A stretch of 64,000 nt of DNA from an uncultured Bacteroidales bacterium (GTDB lineage: Bacteria; Bacteroidota; Bacteroidia; Bacteroidales; F082). The stretch lies in the NCBI GenBank assembly GCA_946185535.1, contig CAMHJX010000002.1, positions 163,006 to 227,005 on the forward strand, written 5' to 3'. Below the pieces are notes generated by a model that saw nothing but the letters and a program-made list of their open reading frames with translations, made no database searches and was not told where the DNA came from. The translations under genes were made by a program, and so were the position numbers. Positions 24,986-34,035 of this stretch are shown piece by piece (within the stretch, counting starts at the first letter, position 1; each line of letters begins with the position of its first letter).

Positions 24986-25546
24986 CGTGTAGGCCACGGT
25001 CCAAGCGTAGTTTTTCTCGCGGTTGACCTGGGTTTCCAATCGGTAGCCTTCACCGTCAAGGATACAGTGCAGGTCGTCGATGAGGCCCGTGCCGCGTAGT
25101 TTCACCACAGCTTCTTTCTTGGTCCAGTATTGGGTGAATGCCTCAACGGGGTTGGCAGATGAACGGATCCATTCCGCTTCGAAAGGGTTCATCGTTTTCT
25201 TGACCAAGGCCAAGTTGCTCTTGCGGAAATACTCAATATCGATGCCGACAGGGGAGAAGTCGACCACCACAGCGATACCGTTTTTGCAATGGCTGAGGTT
25301 GAAATGAACATTGGTGTGGTGAACCAAATATGGTTTCCCGTGTTCATTTTGCCACATTTCCAAGTTGTTGATTCCCAAAGGTCTTAGAAGATCTTTCAGC
25401 ATGAGCCACGACTTGAGGCAAGCGAATTGTCCGAACAAATGCTTGTATTTTAAGGCTTCGATGCGCCTTTGCTCGTCCACTAAAGGAAGCATCCGTTGCA
25501 CCTCAGCCTCTGTAACTTGGGCCATATCGTCGAAAATGGAAATCAT
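24980..25546 (-). CDS. 4'-phosphopantetheinyl transferase superfamily protein
   Basis: 188 residues from the ATG at 25546. Transfers phosphopantetheine from CoA to a carrier-protein serine. The three superfamily motifs are visible: VHFNLSHC (N-terminal half), VGIDIE (Mg2+ site) and WTKKEAVVKLRGTGL. Sfp-type two-half architecture. The frame stays open 13 codons further upstream, but the TATTTTTG promoter lies inside that extension, so MISIFDD is the likely start. Convergent with arcC and divergent from the acyl-CoA synthetase; its carrier-protein target is not in the window. Confidence 0.88.
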   Translation of the reverse strand: MISIFDDMAQVTEAEVQRMLPLVDEQRRIEALKYKHLFGQFACLKSWLMLKDLLRPLGINNLEMWQNEHGKPYLVHHTNVHFNLSHCKNGIAVVVDFSPVGIDIEYFRKSNLALVKKTMNPFEAEWIRSSANPVEAFTQYWTKKEAVVKLRGTGLIDDLHCILDGEGYRLETQVNREKNYAWTVAYTA

Positions 25547-25562
25547 GGGACTTTTGTCGGTG

Positions 25563-25570
25563 CAAAAATA
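25563..25570 (-). promoter_or_regulatory. -7 box TATTTTTG for the phosphopantetheinyl transferase gene
   Basis: Minus-strand TATTTTTGC only 16 bp before the ATG at 25546, with a TTG element 22 bp upstream. It implies a very short leader and decides the start codon. Confidence 0.6.
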
Positions 25571-25708
25571 ATCATTCTTGCACAAACGATGTCAAATAAA
25601 TTTTCATTGACAAAATCACCTTGTTTGTTCAAAAAATCACCCCTCGTTTGGATAAAATAAAGTGTTGAATGAAATTAGTCTTATTTTCGCATCAATTTTT
25701 CAGTGGAT

Positions 25709-27532
25709 ATGGAAAAGACTTCATACAATGGGAAAACGGTTCAGGCCTATCCTGACATACCGCCCCGCACTTTCGACCTTCTGCCGAGATTTGTGGAGAA
25801 ATATGGTAAGAAAAAGACCATGTTTGCCTGCAAGGTTGACGGAGAATGGAAGAAGTATATCAGCCGCGATTTCGTGAAGATGACCGATACCATCAGCCAA
25901 GGCTTGATAGGCTTGGGCGTGGGTAAGGGCGACCGCGTGGCTGTGATTTCGAACAACTGCCCGCAATGGAACATGGTGGACTTTGCCGTGCAGCAGATTG
26001 GTGCCATCCTTGTGCCTATCTATCCCACCGTGCGCCAAAGCGATTTCGAACATATTCTCAACCATGCCGAGCCTAAGATTGTCTTTGTGGAAGGCTCGCT
26101 TTTGCATAACAAGGTCAAGGGAATTCTTGAGACCATGTCAGAGCGCCCCAAAGAGTTTACTTTCAATCCGGTGGTAGGCATGATGACCTTGCGCGGATTG
26201 ATGGTCTCGGTCAAGATTGACAAGAAGAGCCTCGCCAATCTGCAGGCGCACAAGGATGCCGTCAACCCAGAAGATGTGGCTACAATTATCTATACTTCAG
26301 GTACTTTGGGCACTCCCAAAGGTGTCATGTTGACGCATTACAACCTGATGAGTTGCGTGGCCCATTATGGTCCTCACTATCCCGTGCCAAGTTCGCACAA
26401 GGTGGTGAGTTTCCTGCCCTTGTCGCATATCTATGAGCGTTCGGTGCTTTACACACACTTGTATCTTGGCAACTCGACCTACTATGTGGAGAACTTCGGC
26501 ACCATCATGCGCGACATCGCCGACATCAAGCCTGAGCACTTCACTACGGTGCCCCGCGTCATCGAAAAGGTATATAACGGTATCATTCGCAAGGGCGACA
26601 AACTGAAAGGTGCGAAGAAACGTATCTTTTTGTGGGCTTTCAAATTGGCTGAGCGTTACGATGAGACCGGCGTAAAGAAGAATAGAGCCTATAGATTTAA
26701 GCTGTATTGGGCCAATAGGTTAGTCTTCAAAGATGTCCGCAAGGCTTTTGGCGGTCGTTTGGAGTTCATCATCTCCGGTGGTGCCAGTTTGCAGCCGCGT
26801 TTGGTGCGCTTGTTTGCCGCCATGGACATCCCGATTGTGGAAGGTTATGGCTTGACAGAGACCTCTCCGGTGATTGCCACCAATAGTTTGGCCTTGGGTG
26901 TCATCAAGGCGGGAACCGTGGGCGTGCCTTGTAGTAGCGTGCAGTTCAAGATCGACCCAGAGTCGGGCGAGATTCTTGTGAAAGGCTCTCCGGTGATGAA
27001 GGGCTATTACAAGGACGAGGAGCAGACCAAGATTGCCATTGACGAAGAAGGCTATTTTCACACGGGCGACATCGGTGAGTTTGATGAGGATGGCCTGCTG
27101 AAAATCACAGGTCGCATGAAAGAAATCTTCAAGGACTCGATGGGCAAGTACATCTCGCCAGCCTTGATCGAAAACCGTTTTATGGAATCACCGTTCGTCA
27201 ACAGCATCATGGTGGTGGGTGAGAACCAGAAGTTTGCCGCCGCCTTGATTGTACCCAACTTTGAGCATCTGAAGACTTGGTGCGAAGAGAATCACATTCC
27301 ATATACTACCAATGCTGAAATGGTGAAGAACAAGGCTGTGAATGACCGTTTCCGCAAGGAGGTCGATAGTTACAACAAGTTCTTTGGCGACTACGAAAAG
27401 GTGAAGCGTTTCGAACTGGTCGACCGAGAGTGGACCATCGATGAAGGTGAGGTGACCCCCAGCCTAAAGATCCGTCGCAAAATCATCGCCGAGCATTTCA
27501 AAGATTTGATTGAGGGAATGTTTGCGGAATAA
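25709..27532 (+). CDS. Long-chain acyl-CoA synthetase (AMP-forming)
   Basis: 607 residues from the ATG (a GTG two codons earlier is also possible). Activates fatty acids to acyl-CoA. The AMP-binding P-loop is YTSGTLGTPKGVMLTH near residue 195; the YGLTETSPVI motif, GYFHTGDIGEFDEDG and the FACS-type linker ITGRMKEIFKDSMGKYISP follow. Resembles FadD15/Bacteroidota long-chain CoA ligases. The upstream -7 element (TATTTTCG at 25682) is a weak match. It ends 1 bp before the convergent SNF2 gene. Confidence 0.93.
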   Translation: MEKTSYNGKTVQAYPDIPPRTFDLLPRFVEKYGKKKTMFACKVDGEWKKYISRDFVKMTDTISQGLIGLGVGKGDRVAVISNNCPQWNMVDFAVQQIGAILVPIYPTVRQSDFEHILNHAEPKIVFVEGSLLHNKVKGILETMSERPKEFTFNPVVGMMTLRGLMVSVKIDKKSLANLQAHKDAVNPEDVATIIYTSGTLGTPKGVMLTHYNLMSCVAHYGPHYPVPSSHKVVSFLPLSHIYERSVLYTHLYLGNSTYYVENFGTIMRDIADIKPEHFTTVPRVIEKVYNGIIRKGDKLKGAKKRIFLWAFKLAERYDETGVKKNRAYRFKLYWANRLVFKDVRKAFGGRLEFIISGGASLQPRLVRLFAAMDIPIVEGYGLTETSPVIATNSLALGVIKAGTVGVPCSSVQFKIDPESGEILVKGSPVMKGYYKDEEQTKIAIDEEGYFHTGDIGEFDEDGLLKITGRMKEIFKDSMGKYISPALIENRFMESPFVNSIMVVGENQKFAAALIVPNFEHLKTWCEENHIPYTTNAEMVKNKAVNDRFRKEVDSYNKFFGDYEKVKRFELVDREWTIDEGEVTPSLKIRRKIIAEHFKDLIEGMFAE

Positions 27533-27533
27533 C

Positions 27534-30500
27534 TTAGTTTTGCCCCACCAAAAATTTCAAGTCATCGATTGTCATGGCACGGCTGACGTTGCTGCCCGAA
27601 AGGAGAGAGTCGGCCAAATCGCGCTTGGTCTTGTGGAGGCGTAGGATTTTCTCTTCGATGGTGTGGCGCGAAATCAAGTGATACACGGTCACGTTTTTGT
27701 TTTGCCCGATGCGATAGGCTCGGTCGGTGGCTTGCTGCTCGATGGCGGGATTCCACCATGGATCCAAGTGGATGACGTAGTTGGCATTGGTCAGGTTGAG
27801 ACCTAATCCACCAGCTTTTAGGCTGATGAGGAAGACTGGCACCAAGCCGTGCTGGAAGTCGGCTACCATCTTCTCGCGCTTGCGGATAGGAGTAGAGCCG
27901 TCCAAATAGAACAGTTTGTCTTTGCCGATACGTTCTTCAATTTGGGTTTTAGCCATGCCAAGAAACGAGGTGAACTGACTGAAAACCAATACGCTGTTTT
28001 TCGACTTGACGATTTCTTCCACCAAATCGACGGCGGCGGCGATTTTCGTGGAACCCAATTTCCAGCCTTTTTCGATGAGACTGATGGAACAGGCGGCTTG
28101 GCGCAATTTGGTGATTTGTGCCAAAATGTTCACATCCACCTTGTCCTCCGATTGCAAGGCTTGCTCGGTGGCTTCGCGCAGGGTTTCGTAGGCAGTGATT
28201 TCGGCATCGGTCAGTTGGATGTCACGAGTGATTTCGGTCTTTTCAGGAAGTTCCTCGATGACTTCTGCCTTGGTGCGTCGAAGCATGAAGGGGGTAATCA
28301 TCCGCTTGAGTTGTGCGCGCCGTTCCTCTTCGCCGTCTCGCTCGATGGGGATGATGTATTTGTTCATGAAACTATCGAAGGTGCCGAGAAGTCCTGGGTT
28401 GAGGAATTGGAACAAGTTCCAGAGTTCCGAGAGGTAGTTCTGGATAGGCGTGCCCGTGAGGATGACGCGATTCTCGGCTTTGAGTTTCATGGCTGAAGAT
28501 GACATCTTGGTGCCACGGTTCTTGATGGTGTGGGCTTCGTCGAGGCAAACGATATTCCACTGGAGCTTGGTAAGGGATTCTTCTTCGCGGACGAGCAGTC
28601 CGTAGGTGGTGAGTACTACGTCATAGGCTTTGGCGTTGTCAAGCAGGGTGTCGCGGTCGGAAGATTCGTTGAGAATCTTGACTTCCAGAGAAGGGGAAAA
28701 ACGAGCTAATTCGTTGGCCCAGTTGAGCATGACAGAAGCTGGACAAACCACCAGCGAAGGCCCTTTGGCAGCTTTGTAGAGCAGGAAAGCGATGGTTTGA
28801 ACGGTCTTGCCCAAGCCCATGTCGTCGGCGAGGCAGGCACCTGCGCCCCATTCCGACAGCCTTACCATCCATTTGAAACCTTCGCGCTGATAGTCACGCA
28901 GTTCGGCTTGCAACGTGTTCGGAATGGCGATTTTCATCTTGGCGGCTTTCTCGATTTTTTTGACGAGGGTATCCATTCCTTTGTCGGCTTTGAGGCTGCC
29001 GTCAGTATTATGTACGATTTCAGCCAAGGCTCCCACCTGATAGAAGGGAATTCGCACCTTCCCGTGGTTTTGTTGGGCAAGGCCTTCCAATCGGCGCAGG
29101 TATTTGGCTAACTGCTCGGTGATGGCGATGTAGTCCGTCTCGTTCAGTTTGACGAAACGTTCTTTGTAAATTCCCTGCGAAATCAGGTTGAGGAAATCTA
29201 GGGCCGACATGTTGTTGCCATCGAACGTAATGTTGCCTTCCACCTCGAACCAGTTTTCCTTTGAAACGAGGTTAATGTTGACCCTGTCTTTGCTCAGTTT
29301 GGCCTTCAGGTTCAGCTTTTTGCCTTCGGGCCACTCTATCTCGAAGCGGTCGGAATGGTCGCTAACGAATTCGAGGAGTCCGAGAAGGCTTTCCGGCTCC
29401 ATTTCAGCTTGGTTCACGGAAACCGAAGTGAGCAATTCGTCTTGTATAAACCCTTTGATTTCCATGAGGTTGGCTTTTTCGGTCTCGAGGTTGCGCGACA
29501 CTTGGAAGCGTTCTCCGTCGGCTTCATCGAACACCGTTTCTTGTCCCATGCCAGGCATGAGGCGGAGTTTGCCGCCTTCAAGGGGTTGGGCGAGGATGCT
29601 TAACATGAAAGTATCTTTATCGGGTACAACGCGCAGGAGCAGGCGCGTAAGACCTACCTTTTTCTGCAAAGTGGAGCCGCCTTCCAGCAGATCCGAGTGG
29701 ATTTCGACCTTGTCTGAAATCTGTTCGATGAATTGGATCAGTTTCGATTCAGCTTGTTTGGGAAACATGCCCAAGTTGGTCAGCGTTTCGATGATTTTCC
29801 GCTCGAAGTCAGTGAGTTTGAATACGGTGAAATGGGTCTTGTTATCGCGACGGATGAGTATTGGGCTCGCTTTTTCGCGGACAAATTCATCTTTTTCAGG
29901 CACATTGGTCTTGACTACAAAGCCGTTTTTCGCTTTCTCGATGGCGATGAAGGGCTTTTCTTCGACGATTTCCACGGGTTGTCGTCCTTTTGTACTGTTG
30001 ATGAACACGCGGTCGGAGCCTACAAGTTGCGGAATGGCATAGCGTCCGTAAATGGAATAATAGCTATAGGAGCGTGAGGCTGCGGCTATCTTCTTGTCGG
30101 TCTCGTCCATGCTATCCAGTTCTTGACGCATGAATTTGTCGGTTGAGATGCGTGTCCCGACGCTCCAAGCGCCACTTTTTAGCCGATGTTGTTCAAGTGG
30201 CTCCATCGATTCGTATTCGCTCATGATATAGATGATTCGCGTGTCGCGTTGGTCTGGATTGTTGGCTTTTTCTTTGGAAACGGCAACTTGTGCAGTCAGG
30301 TTCTCGATTACGCTTTCCCAATGCTCTTTCCTGTGAATCGAAAACAGGATGGGCTTGCCGCCAAAGCGTTCTTCAAGTTCTTGTTGGTCAGTGGTTTTGT
30401 AATAAGGCGATAGCTCATGGCGCAGCAAGGCGCATTTTGGGTTGGTCGTGCTTTTGAAGAGGCCTTTCTTGACCTCGTCAGTAAGGCCGAAATACTGGGT

Positions 30501-31571
30501 CAACAGCGCAGCAAGGTGTCTCGAAATGGTGAGTGCACGGAACGATGAAAGACAGTATTCTATATCGCTTTTGAGACGTTTGTCGTCTTCCGTGTTGATG
30601 ATTTGGTTGATGATGATGCGGCATGGGTAGTAGTCGGCATCGTTGGTTACCGACTTGTTGAGGAATTGGATGGCTTTCTTGTTAGTGGCAGGGGTGTTTG
30701 TCTTTGCATAATATAGAATAAGGTAGAAGTCGAGCAAGGGATTCTCGAAAAGGTTCTTGTTTTCAGTAGTTTTGTTGCGTAGTTTCAGCGAAGCCTCGAA
30801 CTGCTTGCCGGCAGCTTCCATGTCGCAGCGGTAAAGTGATAGGATGGCATCGATGCAAAGTGTCCAATAGGTTGGCATGTTGGATTTCCAAACGGGCTTC
30901 GTGCCTTCAAATAGGAATCGATAGGCCGTCAAAAGGTCTGAAAAATTGTCTTTTGCTTTAGGCTCTAAAGTGCCATAGTATTCGATGATGTCTTCCAAGT
31001 CGTCCAACTGTTTTTCGTCCCAAGCCTCATGGAAGAGCATGTTGTCAAGTCGGTCATGCAGCAGTTGCTCCATTTGTTGCGGATTGAGACTTGCGAAGGC
31101 GGGCATAAATTCTTTGTGGCCGAAAAGAGGCTCCAAATAGGGTATGGGGCTACGCGTCCATTCTGGAAACAAGTGTATGTTAGAGATGAGTTTTGGGTCT
31201 TGGGTTTGGATGGCCTTGGCGATGCGCCAAAGAAAACCGAAAATTCCAGGAGGTTGGGTGTAGAGGCTTTCCAAATACTCAACGTATTCGGGATGGTTTT
31301 TCAAAAGACGCAGGACAATGGCGAAATAATATTGTGGATTGGTATTTCCGTATGGATTCCAAAAGCGGGATCCTAATGTAATTAAGCCAAGTCGGTTTAA
31401 CCTTTTTGTGATGTCACGAGCCTTCAACAAATTGAATCCTTGCTGTCTGCAAATGAATTCCATCGTTCTTTCTTGAAGGCCAGAGTCGAGGTAAGTGATG
31501 AGGCCGAGGATGAAGAATTCTTCTTCGTCGAGTTTGGCCGGAAGAGGCAGAAGGCTTTCCAAGTTGGTCAT
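27534..31571 (-). CDS. Large SNF2-family helicase with unrecognised N-terminal region
   Basis: 1345 residues. The C-terminal third is a complete SNF2 ATPase: AELRDYQREGFKWM near 888, the P-loop ADDMGLGKTVQTI, DEAH in VCLDEAHTIKN near 1008, LTGTPIQNYLSELW, and the second lobe with LVFSQFTSFL, LISLKAGGLGLNL and QATDRAYRIGQ. The N-terminal 880 residues are mostly alpha-helical and carry no motif I recognise. SNF2 enzymes translocate on duplex DNA and remodel bound proteins; the bacterial role is open. No methylase or nuclease partner is adjacent, so a defence island is not supported. Promoter TACCTTTG at 31614-31621. Confidence 0.9.
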   Translation of the reverse strand: MTNLESLLPLPAKLDEEEFFILGLITYLDSGLQERTMEFICRQQGFNLLKARDITKRLNRLGLITLGSRFWNPYGNTNPQYYFAIVLRLLKNHPEYVEYLESLYTQPPGIFGFLWRIAKAIQTQDPKLISNIHLFPEWTRSPIPYLEPLFGHKEFMPAFASLNPQQMEQLLHDRLDNMLFHEAWDEKQLDDLEDIIEYYGTLEPKAKDNFSDLLTAYRFLFEGTKPVWKSNMPTYWTLCIDAILSLYRCDMEAAGKQFEASLKLRNKTTENKNLFENPLLDFYLILYYAKTNTPATNKKAIQFLNKSVTNDADYYPCRIIINQIINTEDDKRLKSDIEYCLSSFRALTISRHLAALLTQYFGLTDEVKKGLFKSTTNPKCALLRHELSPYYKTTDQQELEERFGGKPILFSIHRKEHWESVIENLTAQVAVSKEKANNPDQRDTRIIYIMSEYESMEPLEQHRLKSGAWSVGTRISTDKFMRQELDSMDETDKKIAAASRSYSYYSIYGRYAIPQLVGSDRVFINSTKGRQPVEIVEEKPFIAIEKAKNGFVVKTNVPEKDEFVREKASPILIRRDNKTHFTVFKLTDFERKIIETLTNLGMFPKQAESKLIQFIEQISDKVEIHSDLLEGGSTLQKKVGLTRLLLRVVPDKDTFMLSILAQPLEGGKLRLMPGMGQETVFDEADGERFQVSRNLETEKANLMEIKGFIQDELLTSVSVNQAEMEPESLLGLLEFVSDHSDRFEIEWPEGKKLNLKAKLSKDRVNINLVSKENWFEVEGNITFDGNNMSALDFLNLISQGIYKERFVKLNETDYIAITEQLAKYLRRLEGLAQQNHGKVRIPFYQVGALAEIVHNTDGSLKADKGMDTLVKKIEKAAKMKIAIPNTLQAELRDYQREGFKWMVRLSEWGAGACLADDMGLGKTVQTIAFLLYKAAKGPSLVVCPASVMLNWANELARFSPSLEVKILNESSDRDTLLDNAKAYDVVLTTYGLLVREEESLTKLQWNIVCLDEAHTIKNRGTKMSSSAMKLKAENRVILTGTPIQNYLSELWNLFQFLNPGLLGTFDSFMNKYIIPIERDGEEERRAQLKRMITPFMLRRTKAEVIEELPEKTEITRDIQLTDAEITAYETLREATEQALQSEDKVDVNILAQITKLRQAACSISLIEKGWKLGSTKIAAAVDLVEEIVKSKNSVLVFSQFTSFLGMAKTQIEERIGKDKLFYLDGSTPIRKREKMVADFQHGLVPVFLISLKAGGLGLNLTNANYVIHLDPWWNPAIEQQATDRAYRIGQNKNVTVYHLISRHTIEEKILRLHKTKRDLADSLLSGSNVSRAMTIDDLKFLVGQN

Positions 31572-31613
31572 GTTGTCTGATGTTGGGGGATGGCGTTGTC
31601 AAATGTTGAACTG

Positions 31614-31621
31614 CAAAGGTA
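31614..31621 (-). promoter_or_regulatory. -7 box TACCTTTG for the SNF2 gene
   Basis: Minus-strand TACCTTTGC 42 bp before the ATG at 31571. Confidence 0.55.
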
Positions 31622-31692
31622 AAGGTTTTCGTGCAAACATACATTACAAAAGTTGCCTAGTTGGATGTTTTTGACTTTTCAAGTAAAGTTTG

Positions 31693-31700
31693 TACCTTTG
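31693..31700 (+). promoter_or_regulatory. -7 box TACCTTTG for the antiporter pair
   Basis: TACCTTTGC with TTG at exactly 19 bp upstream (31671-31673), 20 bp before the ATG at 31721. One of the best promoters in the window. Confidence 0.75.
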
Positions 31701-31720
31701 CAGACCAAATTTGTTACTTT

Positions 31721-34030
31721 ATGGAATCTTTACCCGCAATATTCTCTGACCTTGCTCTAATTCTCGTTACCGCAGGTGTTACAACTGTGATTTTCAAATG
31801 GTTGAAACAGCCCTTGGTTTTGGGCTATATCATTGCTGGTCTGCTCATTGGACCTTATTTTCCTTGGTTCCCAGTCATCAACGACCATGAAAGCGTTGAG
31901 ATTTGGAGCGAAATTGGTATGGTCTTCTTGCTGTTTGCCATTGGTCTGGAATTCAGTTTCAAGAAGCTGAGGAAACAGGCTGGTACAGTAGGCATCACTG
32001 CACTCACAGAACTAATCTCCATGTGTATCATCGGCTTTTTGCTCGGTAAGGTGATGGGCTGGTCGCAGATGGACAGCATCTTTCTGGGTGCCATGCTTTC
32101 CATGTCGTCCACCACCATCATCGCCAAGGCTTTCGATGACTTGAAGATGAAGGGGGAGCGTTTTACGGGGAGTGTTATTGGCGTTCTGGTGGTTGAAGAT
32201 TTGGCAGCCATTTTGATGATGGTGGTGCTTTCTACCATGGCGGTCAGTGCGACCTTGGATGGGAAGGAATTGATGATGAGTGTGGTGCGCCTTGTCTTCT
32301 TCCTTTTGGTGTGGTATGTCGGTGGCGTGTTTCTCATCCCGACCATCCTCAAATGGGCGCGCAAGTTCATGTCGGAAGAGACTTTGACAGTGTTTGCTGT
32401 CGGCCTGTGTTTCTTTATGGTATGGCTCGCCAACAAGGCGGGTTTCTCATCGGCTTTGGGTGCCTTCATCATGGGTTCCATTTTGGCTGAAACGCTTGAG
32501 GCTGAGATGATTCACAAGCTCACCACTCCTATCAAGAACTTGTTTGGAGCCGTGTTCTTTGTTTCGGTCGGTATGATGGTCAATCCGGCCATCTTGGTAC
32601 AATATTGGTGGCAGATTTTGGTCATCACTATTGTCGTGGTCGTGCTGAAGTCATTGAGTTCAGGTCTGGGTATGCTGTTTTCGGGCGATAACCTCTACAA
32701 TGCCGTTCGTGCGGGCATGTGTTTTGGCCAAATCGGTGAGTTCTCGTTCATTATTGCCACGGTGGGTATGAGTTTTGGCGTCATCGATGATTTCTTGTAT
32801 CCCATCATTGTTTCGGTGTCCATCATCACCACTTTCCTCACTCCTTATATGATTAAGGGCGGCGAGCCGCTATTCCACTGGATTGAAAAGAAAGTGCCTG
32901 ATAGCTGGAAAAACGGCTTTGGAAGTAAGGAAAAAGCCGTCAAGTCTACGAATGGTGAGGAAATGACGATGAAGGCTTATCTTTTGAGCCAACTGAAGAA
33001 CTTGGTGCTGTATGCTTCCATCATCATTGCCTTGATGCTGGTTTGCTTCTCGCTTTGTAGGTTTATTGAAGAATATGTGCCTCAGCCTATTGGTGGTTTG
33101 GTTTCGCTGGCTGTCACCCTGTTGGTCATGTCACCCTTCTTGTGGGCGGTGGCCTTTAAGCATGGCATGAAAAAGACTACTGGAAAACTGATGGCTGAGA
33201 GTCGGTTCAACAAAAACTCCATCAAGTTGATTTTCATCTTGCGCATCATCCTTGTTTGGGGTGTTACGGTCAACGTTCTCAACCATTATTTGGGTACTGG
33301 GTTTTGGGATAGTCTTGGCCTGCAAAATGCACCACACCACCTGATAGCATTGGGTCTGGCAGTCATTTATGTCATTGTTCTTCGTGTGATTACGCCTGTG
33401 ATGCATTGGTATGAGACCATTGAGCGTCGTTTCCTCGAAAACATGAACAAACGCGACACGTTGAAGTCGTTCGTGTTACCCGAGGTGCTGCAGGAGAATT
33501 TCACTATGGAGAAGATGGCTTTGAGTCCAAAGAGCCAATATGTCGGCAAACGCATACGCGAGACCGACTTTCGCCCAACCTATGGGGCTAGTGTAGTGTG
33601 TGTTGACCGAGCTGATGAGATCATCGACCTGCCTCGCCGCGACTTCATATTGTATCCTGCCGATGAGGTGACTTTCATCGGTACCGAAGAGCAGCTTGCC
33701 AAGCTTAGGCCGTTCGTCGAGGTGGAAGATGATGTGCTGATCAAGGAACGTCCTGAGAGCGATGTCGATATCCATAACTCAGTGGTGGGCCCGAACAGCC
33801 GTTATGCCGGTGTCTCCCTTCATGATTCCGACTTGCTCAATCGCTTCAATGTCATGGTAATTGCCATTCAACGCGACGATGAATTCTTCCTTAATCCTCA
33901 AGCTTCATTCGTGTTCCAACATGGCGATATAGTTTGGTTTGTCTCTACCGAAACCAACGCCAAAGCCTTGATGCAATACGCCTACGGAACTGAACAACTG
34001 TCAACTGAACAACCGATAACTGATAACTGA
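31721..34030 (+). CDS. CPA2-family cation/proton antiporter, copy 1
   Basis: 769 residues from the ATG at 31721; the frame extension upstream covers the promoter. Na+/H+-exchanger-type membrane domain (about residues 1-400) with GLLIGP, FAIGLEFSF, SSTTIIAKAF and GQIGEFSFI, then further membrane helices (about 440-590). Two tandem RCK-C (TrkA-C)-like domains follow (about 610-690 and 695-760), without the Rossmann TrkA-N domain. Such transporters exchange K+ or Na+ for H+. The following paralogue starts 5 bp downstream. The last dozen residues (EQLSTEQPITDN) come from a repeat-like DNA tract. Confidence 0.9.
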   Translation: MESLPAIFSDLALILVTAGVTTVIFKWLKQPLVLGYIIAGLLIGPYFPWFPVINDHESVEIWSEIGMVFLLFAIGLEFSFKKLRKQAGTVGITALTELISMCIIGFLLGKVMGWSQMDSIFLGAMLSMSSTTIIAKAFDDLKMKGERFTGSVIGVLVVEDLAAILMMVVLSTMAVSATLDGKELMMSVVRLVFFLLVWYVGGVFLIPTILKWARKFMSEETLTVFAVGLCFFMVWLANKAGFSSALGAFIMGSILAETLEAEMIHKLTTPIKNLFGAVFFVSVGMMVNPAILVQYWWQILVITIVVVVLKSLSSGLGMLFSGDNLYNAVRAGMCFGQIGEFSFIIATVGMSFGVIDDFLYPIIVSVSIITTFLTPYMIKGGEPLFHWIEKKVPDSWKNGFGSKEKAVKSTNGEEMTMKAYLLSQLKNLVLYASIIIALMLVCFSLCRFIEEYVPQPIGGLVSLAVTLLVMSPFLWAVAFKHGMKKTTGKLMAESRFNKNSIKLIFILRIILVWGVTVNVLNHYLGTGFWDSLGLQNAPHHLIALGLAVIYVIVLRVITPVMHWYETIERRFLENMNKRDTLKSFVLPEVLQENFTMEKMALSPKSQYVGKRIRETDFRPTYGASVVCVDRADEIIDLPRRDFILYPADEVTFIGTEEQLAKLRPFVEVEDDVLIKERPESDVDIHNSVVGPNSRYAGVSLHDSDLLNRFNVMVIAIQRDDEFFLNPQASFVFQHGDIVWFVSTETNAKALMQYAYGTEQLSTEQPITDN
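33985..34030. repeat. AACTGA word array inside the antiporter 3' end
   Basis: Tandem degenerate words (GAACTGAACAACTGTCAACT, then repeated GATAACT) forming the last codons of antiporter copy 1. The same word type occurs in intergenic arrays elsewhere, e.g. reverse-complemented at 48511-48655. Confidence 0.55.
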
Positions 34031-34035
34031 TAGCC

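Noticed and set aside
27534-31571. Part of a phage-defence island such as DISARM
   Set aside because: Only the SNF2 helicase is present; neighbours are metabolic and transport genes with no methylase, nuclease or DUF1998 protein.
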